Below, in pieces: positions 1 through 6,495 of a stretch of DNA of 10,477 bases. Positions within the stretch are counted from its first letter, which is position 1, and every line of letters begins with the position of its first letter. The position numbers and the translations under genes were made by a program. Source of the stretch: Bacteroidales bacterium 45-6 (GTDB lineage: Bacteria; Bacteroidota; Bacteroidia; Bacteroidales; Dysgonomonadaceae); the NCBI GenBank assembly GCA_001897035.1, contig MKRS01000324.1, forward strand, positions 1 to 10,477, written 5' to 3'. Under the pieces are notes generated by a model. That model saw nothing but the letters and a program-made list of their open reading frames with translations, did no database searches and was not told the DNA's origin.

Positions 1-280
1 AGATCTCAATGCTGGGATTGATGACCATCATCGAATGCACCATGTCTTCTACCGCCTCTTTGTTGACCTTCCCTTGTGAAAACCGCGGCTTGATGAGGTC
101 AACTGCGTTCTTGGCCAAGTTCCAATTGAGTTTTTGAGTCACTTCCACAGAGTAATTTCGGGCTGCCGCCACCGATATGTACAAGCTGATACCTCCAAAA
201 ATAAAAAGGACAAGGATGAAAATAGCCGATATTTTCCAATACAACCGGCTAAAAAGTAATGATTTACTATACTTTGACAT
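1..280 (-). CDS. Sensor histidine kinase, N-terminal fragment (runs off left edge)
   Basis: An open frame reads leftward from the ATG at 278-280 to the window edge with no stop, giving 93 residues. It starts MSKYSKSLLFSRLYWKIS, followed by a hydrophobic membrane segment at about residues 17-38 (ISAIFILVLFIFGGISLYIS). A hydrophilic stretch then begins an extracytoplasmic sensor region. Short cytoplasmic start, one membrane helix and a periplasmic domain are the usual beginning of a membrane sensor kinase. The HAMP, DHp and ATPase domains would lie beyond the edge, so no catalytic residue is visible. The gene follows the response-regulator gene on the same strand after a 98-bp gap, the common regulator-kinase order in Bacteroidota. 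The kinase call rests mainly on this context plus the N-terminal architecture. The ligand cannot be inferred. No clear ribosome-binding site or -7 element precedes it, so it is probably transcribed with the regulator. Confidence 0.78.
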   Translation of the reverse strand, partial: MSKYSKSLLFSRLYWKISAIFILVLFIFGGISLYISVAAARNYSVEVTQKLNWNLAKNAVDLIKPRFSQGKVNKEAVEDMVHSMMVINPSIEI

Positions 281-326
281 AATTTCGAGATCGTTATTTT
301 GTGAATCTTACTACAACAAGCAACCC

Positions 327-344
327 TGCAAGGCGAATCTTGCA
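327..344. other. Small hairpin between regulator and kinase genes
   Basis: The sequence TGCAAG-gcgaat-CTTGCA is a perfect 6-bp inverted repeat with a 6-nt loop. It lies in the 98-bp gap between the response-regulator stop (379) and the kinase start (280). No T-run follows on the minus strand, so it is not a convincing intrinsic terminator. It could modulate expression or RNA stability within the operon, or it could be chance. Confidence 0.35.
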
Positions 345-378
345 AGCAAAAGAAGTTGGTCACATCTACAAGGGAAAG

Positions 379-1077
379 CTACTCATCGCGGAACTTGTAG
401 CCCACACCCCAACTGGTCAATATGAATTCCGGGCGATTGGGGTCTTTTTCTATCTTGGCACGAAGCCGGTTGATGTGCGAATTGACGGTGTGTTCATATC
501 CGTCAAACTGATAGCCCCAAACCAGTTCGAGCAACTGGGTTCGGCTATATATTCGCCCAGGGTTGGAAGCAAACAACAGCAGCAAGTCGAACTCCTTTGG
601 AGATAGTTCCACCCGTTGTCCGTATATTTCAACAATTCTCTTGGCCAAGTTGATAAACAACTCTCCAGACACAACTTCCTGTTCAGTCTCAGTATTCGGG
701 TTTTCTTTCGACATCTCCGACCTTCTCAGCAAGGCCTTCACCCGAGCCATCAGCTCCCGGATGCCAAATGGTTTGGTCAAATAATCATCAGCCCCTATTT
801 CCAGCCCCACAATCTTGTCTATCTCCTCCGATTTGGAAGTGACCATCAGCACGGGAGTCCGGTTCTTTTCTTGCCGGAGCCTTTTACACACCTCCAAGCC
901 ATCCAATTCGGGCAGCCTCACATCGAGAATAATGATCTTGTAGGTGTTGTTCAAGGCTTTCAGCAGTCCCGATTTACCATCGAAAGCAGCATCTACCTGA
1001 TAATTAATATCTGAGAGATGAATTGCGATCAGGTTGGATATGTCCCTGTCGTCTTCAATAATCAATGCTTTTTCCAT
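379..1077 (-). CDS. OmpR/PhoB-family response regulator
   Basis: This is a full-length 232-residue DNA-binding response regulator of a two-component system, acting in the cytoplasm. The N-terminal receiver domain (about 3-118) has the acidic pair E8/D9/D10, the phospho-acceptor D52 (ILDVRLPELDG), the switch T80 (MVTSK) and K102 (LTKPF). The C-terminal winged-helix domain (about 138-230) contains the typical ELSPKEFDLLLLFASNPG, a recognition-helix region HTVNSHINRLRAKIE and the closing hairpin GVGYKF. All signature residues are intact and the length is typical. The downstream gene on the same strand is a sensor kinase fragment, its likely partner. A TonB-dependent receptor gene starts divergently 250 bp upstream and is a plausible target. 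A direct repeat with 11-bp period sits just upstream of its own -7 element, which suggests autoregulation. The specific regulon and stimulus are not identifiable. Confidence 0.95.
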   Translation of the reverse strand: MEKALIIEDDRDISNLIAIHLSDINYQVDAAFDGKSGLLKALNNTYKIIILDVRLPELDGLEVCKRLRQEKNRTPVLMVTSKSEEIDKIVGLEIGADDYLTKPFGIRELMARVKALLRRSEMSKENPNTETEQEVVSGELFINLAKRIVEIYGQRVELSPKEFDLLLLFASNPGRIYSRTQLLELVWGYQFDGYEHTVNSHINRLRAKIEKDPNRPEFILTSWGVGYKFRDE

Positions 1078-1096
1078 AACAAAAGTTTATGCTGGT

Positions 1097-1104
1097 CAAA
1101 GATA
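1097..1104 (-). promoter_or_regulatory. Bacteroidota -7 promoter element for the regulator gene
   Basis: On the minus strand this reads TATCTTTG, an exact match to the Bacteroidota -7 consensus TAnnTTTG. It ends 20 bp before the response-regulator start codon, so transcription would begin only about 10-15 nt before the ATG. A TTTG lies upstream, but its spacing (25 bp) is longer than the usual 19-21 bp. The -33 part is therefore weak, which fits a promoter that needs an activator. Confidence 0.5.
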
Positions 1105-1115
1105 GAAAGAATATA

Positions 1116-1131
1116 TCACAGAATTGTCACA
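1116..1131. promoter_or_regulatory. Candidate OmpR-type operator: two TCACA repeats, 11-bp period
   Basis: TCACA occurs at 1116-1120 and again at 1127-1131, an 11-bp period separated by GAATTG and flanked by ATATAT on both sides. OmpR/PhoB-family regulators bind as dimers to tandem direct repeats with about this period. The site lies 11 bp upstream of the minus-strand -7 element, overlapping where a -33 element would be. It is a reasonable binding site for the neighbouring regulator, but two 5-mers are weak evidence alone. Confidence 0.4.
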
Positions 1132-1223
1132 AATATATAAACTATCTATCATCCCAATAACACACTAATATACAACATATTAAAAGAGAACATTTTTTCA
1201 CACAAACCAACAAAGAAAATCCA

Positions 1224-1290
1224 GTGCTAAATAAATTAACCAAAACTATCTTTCCTCCTGTTTGTTATTTATTTGAAAGAGATTTAGCAC
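1224..1290. repeat. 9-bp inverted repeat upstream of the TonB receptor gene
   Basis: GTGCTAAAT at 1224-1232 is the exact reverse complement of ATTTAGCAC at 1282-1290, with 49 bp between the arms. The right arm ends 37 bp before the receptor start codon. It could form a stem in the leader RNA or be a split operator. With such a long spacer a chance match is also possible. Confidence 0.35.
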
Positions 1291-1327
1291 GGCAAATAAA
1301 AACGACATAATCCGACTTGTTGAACCT

Positions 1328-3733
1328 ATGGAAATAAAAAAAAGCAAGAGAGAAGCAGTTCTGGTATTTTTAATGTTGGCTGTATTCCCACTTTTAACTC
1401 TGGCTCAGAAAGGAGAAATCAGGGGGAAAGTATATAGCCTGCAATCGAACGAGGCAGTTCCTTTTGTCAGTGTGGCCATCCAAGGCACCTCCATCGGTTC
1501 GATGACCGATTCGGCGGGAAATTTTGTGTTCAAAGGGGTAATCCCGGGCTTCGTCCGTTTAGTGGTAAGCTCCGTAGGCTACGAAACAACGCTATCACCT
1601 GAAATACAAGTACAAGGAAATCAAACGAGTTTTGTTGACCTCCAAGTCAGGGAATCAACGTTTTCGTTAAGGGAAGTGACCGTGCGCCCAAATAGGCTCT
1701 TGCGCCGGATCGAGAGTCCGGTATCCTCTCTTTCGGTAGGCGTTCAGGAGCTCGAAAAAAGCGCGGGAGCCAACAGGGATGTTTCGAAAGTGCTCCAGGT
1801 ATTACCCGGGGTAGCAGCAATGGACCCCAGCCGCAACGATTTGATTGTCCGTGGGGGAGGTCCCTCGGAAAATGTGTTCTACCTGGATGGAATCCAAATT
1901 CCGGTCATCAATCATTTTGCCACACAAGGCTCTTCGGGCGGAGCCATCGGAGCTATCAACCCCGACTTTGTCCGGGAAATCACCTTCTACACGGGCGCCT
2001 TTCCCGCCAACCGCACCAATGCCCTGAGTTCAGTAATGGAAATACGCCAAAAAGACGGGAGCAAGGACAAAATCCACACCAAATTATCGGTGGGTGCTTC
2101 CGACGCCGCCATCACGGTGGACGGCCCTATCAACAAAAAATCGACTTTCATCGCCTCCGCACGGCAATCGTACCTGCAATTTCTGTTCAAGGCACTGGGC
2201 TTACCTTTCCTGCCCACATATAACGATTTCCAAGTAAAATATAAGTACGAAATCGACTCCAAAAACGAGATCACGCTGATCGGCTTAGGCGCCATCGACA
2301 ACATGAAGCTCAATACCGAATTGGCGGACACAGGCGACGACACGCAAAAGTACATTTTGTCCTACCTGCCCGTTTACAAACAATGGAATTATACCTTAGG
2401 CCTTGTTTACAAGCACTTCGGCGACAACTTTTCCGACTCATGGATCATCAGCCGGAACATGCTGCGTAATGAAAACTACAAACACACAGACAACGACAAG
2501 TCGAAACCCAAAACATCGAATTACCTGTCGGATGAAGCCGAAAACAAGCTCCGTTTCGAACGGGAATTCACCCATCTTCCCGTCCGGCTAAAAGTGGGGG
2601 CAGGCCTTCAGTATGCACACTACAAGAACGACACTTACCGGCTCCTGTACTACAACAACCAAGTGAACGAATTGAATTACAACACCAACCTCAACTTGTT
2701 CGGATACCAAGCTTTCGCCCAAGTTTCCGACGAGTTTCTCTCCGACAAATTGGGCTTGTCGTTTGGAGTAAACATGGTGGCAAATGACTTCAACAACAAC
2801 ATGAAAAATCCGTTGAACCAACTTTCGCCCCGGTTTTCTATTTCCTACGCCGTTTCCGACCAATGGAGCATCAGCGGAAACATCGGGCGCTATGCGGAAC
2901 AACCGGCCTACACCACTTTGGGATTCAAGAATTCCTCGGGAGAATACGCCAACCGCAATGAAAACCTGAAATACATCATCGCCAACCACTTCATCGCCGG
3001 CATAGAATACAAGCCAGCAGAAAAATTACGATTCTCGGCGGAAGGATTCTACAAGAAATATTTGCAATATCCGATGTCTGTCTCCGACGGCATCAGCATA
3101 GCCAGCAAAGGCGCCGACTATGGCGAGGTGGGTGACGAGCAGGTGGTTTCCTCCGGCAAAGGACGTGCCTATGGCGCAGAATTCCTGTTGAAGATCGCCG
3201 ACTGGCACAACCTGAACGTGACTTCCACCTACACCCTGTTCCGTAGCGAGTTCACCAACATGGCAGGCGACTACCTCCCCTCGTCGTGGGACACCCGACA
3301 TCTGCTCAATCTAATTGCGAGTTACAAATTCGGCAAAAGCTGGAACTTGGCCATGCGCTGGCGGCACGTAGGCGGAGAACCCTATTCGCCTATCGACTGG
3401 CAACTTTCCACCAACCGCGAAGCCTGGAATGTGAAAAACCAAGCCTACACCGATTACTCCAACTTCAACTCGCTTCGATTGAAAAATGCCCACGCCCTGG
3501 ACATTCGCATCGACAAGGAATATTATTTCAAGAAATGGTTACTAAACCTCTATATGGATGTCCAGAACGCCTATAATTTCAAGAGCGAACGGGCACCCAT
3601 CTACACAAATAAAGATGCCAAGGGAAATGTTATTCCGGACGCGAATGGCGACCCGGCAAAACAAGGACTGAGAATCCTCGACAACACGAGCGGCACTATT
3701 CTGCCCACGATCGGGATCATCATCAAGATGTAA
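1328..3733 (+). CDS. TonB-dependent outer-membrane receptor with carboxypeptidase-regulatory-like domain
   Basis: This 801-residue protein is predicted to import a ligand across the outer membrane using TonB energy. A signal peptide covers about residues 1-26 (hydrophobic VLVFLMLAVFPLLTLA). A carboxypeptidase-regulatory-like beta-sandwich follows at about 31-107, with the typical GKVYSLQSNEAVPF...GSMTDSAGNF...SSVGYE pattern. The plug domain is at about 126-240 (VLQVLPGV, LIVRGGGPSENVFYLDG, MEIRQKDG). The rest is beta-barrel, rich in alternating aromatic strands. The protein is shorter than SusC-type receptors (about 1000 residues), and no SusD-like lipoprotein gene follows, so a polysaccharide uptake pair is not supported. 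The substrate (siderophore, heme, vitamin, metal, small peptide or other) cannot be told. The gene stands alone in its transcription unit and diverges from a two-component operon that may control it. Its leader lacks an obvious Shine-Dalgarno site, as is common in the phylum. Confidence 0.93.
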   Translation: MEIKKSKREAVLVFLMLAVFPLLTLAQKGEIRGKVYSLQSNEAVPFVSVAIQGTSIGSMTDSAGNFVFKGVIPGFVRLVVSSVGYETTLSPEIQVQGNQTSFVDLQVRESTFSLREVTVRPNRLLRRIESPVSSLSVGVQELEKSAGANRDVSKVLQVLPGVAAMDPSRNDLIVRGGGPSENVFYLDGIQIPVINHFATQGSSGGAIGAINPDFVREITFYTGAFPANRTNALSSVMEIRQKDGSKDKIHTKLSVGASDAAITVDGPINKKSTFIASARQSYLQFLFKALGLPFLPTYNDFQVKYKYEIDSKNEITLIGLGAIDNMKLNTELADTGDDTQKYILSYLPVYKQWNYTLGLVYKHFGDNFSDSWIISRNMLRNENYKHTDNDKSKPKTSNYLSDEAENKLRFEREFTHLPVRLKVGAGLQYAHYKNDTYRLLYYNNQVNELNYNTNLNLFGYQAFAQVSDEFLSDKLGLSFGVNMVANDFNNNMKNPLNQLSPRFSISYAVSDQWSISGNIGRYAEQPAYTTLGFKNSSGEYANRNENLKYIIANHFIAGIEYKPAEKLRFSAEGFYKKYLQYPMSVSDGISIASKGADYGEVGDEQVVSSGKGRAYGAEFLLKIADWHNLNVTSTYTLFRSEFTNMAGDYLPSSWDTRHLLNLIASYKFGKSWNLAMRWRHVGGEPYSPIDWQLSTNREAWNVKNQAYTDYSNFNSLRLKNAHALDIRIDKEYYFKKWLLNLYMDVQNAYNFKSERAPIYTNKDAKGNVIPDANGDPAKQGLRILDNTSGTILPTIGIIIKM

Positions 3734-3865
3734 GATCCAGCCAAATCTTCTTTGAGGTGCCAACCGGGACCAACATCCTTGCAATATCTCCCCCGCATCG
3801 GTCGAAGCGGGAATGTTTCTGGTGAAGTTTTCACAAATTTAGGACGGTTTCTCATATCCTCTTGC

Positions 3866-3873
3866 TAAATTTG
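3866..3873 (+). promoter_or_regulatory. Bacteroidota -7 promoter element for nadB
   Basis: TAAATTTG matches the TAnnTTTG consensus exactly and lies 26 bp before the nadB ATG, giving an expected leader of roughly 20 nt. No TTTG was found at the usual -33 distance. The position in a 166-bp gap between the receptor stop and nadB supports an independent promoter for the nadB operon. Confidence 0.5.
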
Positions 3874-3899
3874 CAAAGAAATAATTATGTAACCACATC

Positions 3900-5492
3900 A
3901 TGACATTCAAATATGACTTTCTGGTCATTGGATCGGGAATTGCGGGGATGAGTTTTGCCTTGAAAGTGGCAAAACAGGGACGGGTGGCCATCGTCTGTAA
4001 AAATTCACTCGAAGAAGCGAACACGTTCTACGCACAAGGCGGAATTGCCTCCGTGACAAACCCTTGGGACAACTTCGAAAACCACATCAAGGACACACTC
4101 GTTGCTGGCGATGGAATATGCGACGCGACGGTAGTGGAGAAAGTGGTGCGCGAAGCACCTGCCCAAATCAAGGAACTCATCAGCTGGGGAGTCGATTTTG
4201 ACAAAGATGAAAAGGGCAATTTCGACCTGCACAAAGAAGGCGGCCATTCCGATTTCCGGATTCTCCACCACAAGGACAACACCGGCGCTGAAATTCAGCT
4301 AAGCTTGATCGAGGCGGTGAAGGCGAATAAAAACATCGACGTATTCGACCATCATTTTGCGATCGAAATCCTCACCCAGCACCATTTGGGAAAAGAGGTT
4401 ACGAGATATACGCCCGGAATTGAGTGCTATGGAGTGTATGTTCTCGATCAGAAAACAAACCACATCGACATCTTCCTTTCCAAAATAACCCTGATGGCAA
4501 CCGGTGGAATCGGTTGCATCTACAAAACAACCACTAACCCGCTCATCGCCACTGGCGACGGCATTGCCATGGTTTACCGTGCCAAAGGCGAAGTGAAGGA
4601 CATGGAATTCGTGCAGTTCCACCCGACGGCACTCTACCATCCCGGCGACCGTCCCTCTTTCCTCATAACAGAGGCGATGCGTGGTTACGGCGGTGTACTC
4701 CGCACAAGGGACGGCAAGGAATTCATGCACAAATACGACGAGCGTAAGTCGCTGGCTCCCCGCGACATTGTGGCTCGAGCCATCGACACCGAAATGAAAA
4801 ACCGGGGCGACGACTGCGTTTATCTCGACGTCACCCACAAAGACCCGGAAAAAACCAAAAAGCATTTCCCGAACATTTATGAGAAATGCCTGAGCCTCGG
4901 CATCGACATCACCAAGGATTACATTCCCGTGGCCCCTGCCGCCCACTATCTGTGCGGGGGCATCGCCGTAGATTTGAACGGAGAAAGCTCCATCACAAGG
5001 CTTTACGCCAACGGCGAATGCGCCTGCACCGGCCTTCACGGAGCGAACCGACTGGCTTCCAACTCCTTGATAGAGGCAGTTGTGTATGCAGATGCGGCAG
5101 CCAAACATGCGTTGAGCAAATTCAAGGAATACCATTTCGAAGAAAGGATTCCCATCTGGAACGATGAAGGGACTTCACTGCCTGAGGAGATGGTGCTTAT
5201 CACCCAAAGTGAAAAGGAAGTGGGTCAAATCATGTCCACCTATGTGGGCATCGTGCGCTCCAATCTCCGTTTGAAACGGGCATTCGACCGCTTGGACATA
5301 CTTTATGCAGAGACTGAAAACCTATTCCAGCGCTCGGTGGTGTCGCGTGAAATCTGCGAGCTGCGCAACATCATCAATGTGGGATACCTTGTTATCCGGC
5401 AAGCCATGGAACGCAAAGAAAGCCGGGGATTGCACTGCACACTCGATTATCCGAAGAAAAACACACCGAAGCCATCGTCGAAAGAAGCATAA
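3900..5492 (+). CDS. nadB: L-aspartate oxidase (NadB), quinolinate/NAD synthesis
   Basis: NadB is an FAD enzyme that oxidises L-aspartate to iminoaspartate, the first step of de novo NAD synthesis. NadA then makes quinolinate. The 530 residues are close to the usual length of about 530-540. The Rossmann FAD motif is at 9-16 (VIGSGIAG). The flavin region has NTFYAQGGIASV (41-52) and EGGHSDFRILH (113-123). Active-site elements are FHPTAL (240-245), LAPRDIVARAI (285-295) with the catalytic-type R288, and PAAHYLCGGI (346-355) with H349. The C-terminal FAD part is GLHGANRLASNSLIEAVVYA (378-397). These place it with aspartate oxidases; a succinate dehydrogenase flavoprotein is the main paralogue, but the length and the GECACTGLHGANRLASNSL block favour NadB. 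No nadA or nadC is in the window. The next gene (AlkD-like) begins 22 bp after the stop, so the two are probably co-transcribed. Confidence 0.95.
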   Translation: MTFKYDFLVIGSGIAGMSFALKVAKQGRVAIVCKNSLEEANTFYAQGGIASVTNPWDNFENHIKDTLVAGDGICDATVVEKVVREAPAQIKELISWGVDFDKDEKGNFDLHKEGGHSDFRILHHKDNTGAEIQLSLIEAVKANKNIDVFDHHFAIEILTQHHLGKEVTRYTPGIECYGVYVLDQKTNHIDIFLSKITLMATGGIGCIYKTTTNPLIATGDGIAMVYRAKGEVKDMEFVQFHPTALYHPGDRPSFLITEAMRGYGGVLRTRDGKEFMHKYDERKSLAPRDIVARAIDTEMKNRGDDCVYLDVTHKDPEKTKKHFPNIYEKCLSLGIDITKDYIPVAPAAHYLCGGIAVDLNGESSITRLYANGECACTGLHGANRLASNSLIEAVVYADAAAKHALSKFKEYHFEERIPIWNDEGTSLPEEMVLITQSEKEVGQIMSTYVGIVRSNLRLKRAFDRLDILYAETENLFQRSVVSREICELRNIINVGYLVIRQAMERKESRGLHCTLDYPKKNTPKPSSKEA

Positions 5493-5514
5493 CCTTTCCA
5501 ATACATCAAAAACC

Positions 5515-6222
5515 ATGGACAACATCCTTCAACGAGTCAGAGAAACCCTGAAAAGCAACTCAGACGAAGCCGTGCTGTTATCTGGACAGCGTTTTTTTAA
5601 GGAAGAAATAAAGAGCTATGGCGTGAAAATGCCCGTTGTGAACAAAATCAGCAAGCAATTTCTTCCCGAAATCAAGCCGAGGGGCAAAGGCCAAGTGCTG
5701 GAACTCTGCGAAGAATTGTGGCAATCGGGTGTCATCGAAGAATCGTTTGTGGCTTGCGAATGGGCGCATGCCTTCCAAAAGAGCTACGAACCCTCCGATT
5801 TTGAGACATTCGAACGCTGGATCAAAAATTATATTACCAACTGGGCCTCCTGCGACACCCTCTGCAACCACACCGTGGGTGAATTTCTCATGGCCTACCC
5901 CCCATTTATCTCCAAGCTAAAGGAATTTGCCGTCTCGCCCAACCGCTGGGTGCGCCGTGCTTCGTCCGTCACGCTGATTATCCCCGCCCGCAAAGGGTTG
6001 TTCCTGAATGACATTTTTGAAATAGCCAGCCTCCTGCTCACAGACAACGACGACCTGGTTCAAAAAGGGTATGGCTGGATGCTTAAAGCCGCAAGCGAGG
6101 CGCATCAACAGGAAGTATTTGATTTTGTTGTGCTCAACAAGGCCGCGATGCCACGCACCGCATTGAGATATGCCATTGAAAAAATGCCCAAGGAAATGAA
6201 GGCAATTGCCATGGCAAAATAA
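5515..6222 (+). CDS. AlkD-like DNA alkylation repair glycosylase (HEAT-repeat fold)
   Basis: This 235-residue protein resembles the AlkD family, HEAT-like-repeat DNA glycosylases that remove alkylated purines such as N3- and N7-alkyl bases in base excision repair. Four positions known to matter in Bacillus cereus AlkD (W109, D113, R148, W187) have matches at almost the same numbers: W110 and D114 in ITNWASCDTLCNHTVG, R148 in PNRWVRRASSV, and W188 in QKGYGWMLK. The helix-rich sequence agrees with the fold. The ATG at 5515 (MDNILQRV) is chosen because the open frame further upstream (to 5305) overlaps nadB and has no family-like sequence. It follows nadB by 22 bp with no promoter between, so an operon is likely. 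A Rho-independent-like hairpin lies about 90 bp beyond its stop. Family assignment is firm; substrate range is inferred. Confidence 0.88.
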   Translation: MDNILQRVRETLKSNSDEAVLLSGQRFFKEEIKSYGVKMPVVNKISKQFLPEIKPRGKGQVLELCEELWQSGVIEESFVACEWAHAFQKSYEPSDFETFERWIKNYITNWASCDTLCNHTVGEFLMAYPPFISKLKEFAVSPNRWVRRASSVTLIIPARKGLFLNDIFEIASLLLTDNDDLVQKGYGWMLKAASEAHQQEVFDFVVLNKAAMPRTALRYAIEKMPKEMKAIAMAK

Positions 6223-6234
6223 TCGGCGGGGAAA

Positions 6235-6275
6235 ACGGCTTTGCCTGAATATTCTTCCACGTCCAGCTTAGCCGT
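6235..6275. repeat. Intergenic repeat element, copy A
   Basis: This 41-bp element begins ACGGCT and ends AGCCGT, a perfect 6-bp inverted repeat at its tips. It aligns with copy B at 7402-7441 at about 31 of 41 columns with one gap. The strongest shared blocks are ACGGCTTTG at the left, CCACGTCC in the middle and GCCGT at the right. It starts 12 bp after the AlkD-like stop codon. The divergence between copies suggests an old dispersed element rather than a recent duplication. Confidence 0.6.
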
Positions 6276-6310
6276 CAAATATTCCTCCATTCACTTCTTG
6301 AATGCAATAA

Positions 6311-6375
6311 GCCGCTTTAAGCTGTTTATCGCATTGGAACTGACCTATCCAGCTTAACACGGCATTGTTTTTCCA
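6311..6375 (+). terminator. Candidate terminator after the nadB-AlkD operon
   Basis: GCCGCTTTAAGCTG (6311-6324) pairs with CAGCTTAACACGGC (6350-6363) at 12 of 14 positions, with a 25-nt loop. A T-rich run (ATTGTTTTT) follows directly on the plus strand. A stem followed by T's is the form of an intrinsic terminator, although the loop is long for one. Its place 88 bp after the AlkD-like stop fits the end of that transcription unit. Confidence 0.4.
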
Positions 6376-6495
6376 TCCCGCAAAACCCCAACCAATTTAA
6401 TTTTGAAGAATTGGATTGTATTTCTCAGGGAAAGAGCTACATTCGTGTATTATTTTCCATCATCAAGTTCTTAAACACGTAATTAGGCAAAACTT

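Larger units (their letters stand above)
1078..1327. other. AT-rich divergent intergenic region
   Basis: This 250-bp region separates the minus-strand two-component operon from the plus-strand TonB receptor gene. It holds the minus-strand -7 element, the TCACA direct repeat, and an inverted repeat (1224-1232/1282-1290). A near-consensus plus-strand element TATCTTTC lies at 1247-1254. No exact TAnnTTTG was found for the receptor gene. No small ORF or structured RNA was recognised. Confidence 0.7.
6223..6495. other. Intergenic region with repeat A and a hairpin
   Basis: The 273-bp gap between the AlkD-like and prohibitin-like genes contains repeat copy A and the 6311-6375 hairpin. The rest is AT-rich. 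No credible ORF lies here on either strand, and no exact TAnnTTTG element was found ahead of the prohibitin gene. Confidence 0.6.

Noticed and set aside
301..606. Plus-strand open frame of 101 codons
   Set aside because: It overlaps the response-regulator gene in antisense and shows no domain or start signal.
1328..3733. SusC-type polysaccharide uptake system
   Set aside because: The receptor is about 200 residues shorter than SusC and no SusD-like gene follows.
3792..3811. Hairpin CCCGC/GCGGG after the TonB receptor gene
   Set aside because: The stem is only 5 bp with a 10-nt loop and no T-run, so a terminator is not supported.
4299..5135. Long minus-strand open frame (278 codons) inside nadB
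   Set aside because: It is antisense to the well-conserved nadB gene, has no family-like motifs and a composition typical of a shadow frame.
5305..5514. Upstream extension of the AlkD-like gene to an earlier ATG
   Set aside because: The extra 70 codons overlap nadB in another frame and look like random translation. The ATG at 5515 begins the family-like sequence.
6105..6290. Minus-strand frame MEEYLTAKLDVEEYSG over repeat A
   Set aside because: It overlaps the AlkD-like gene in antisense. The similarity to copy B is at the DNA level and not kept as protein.
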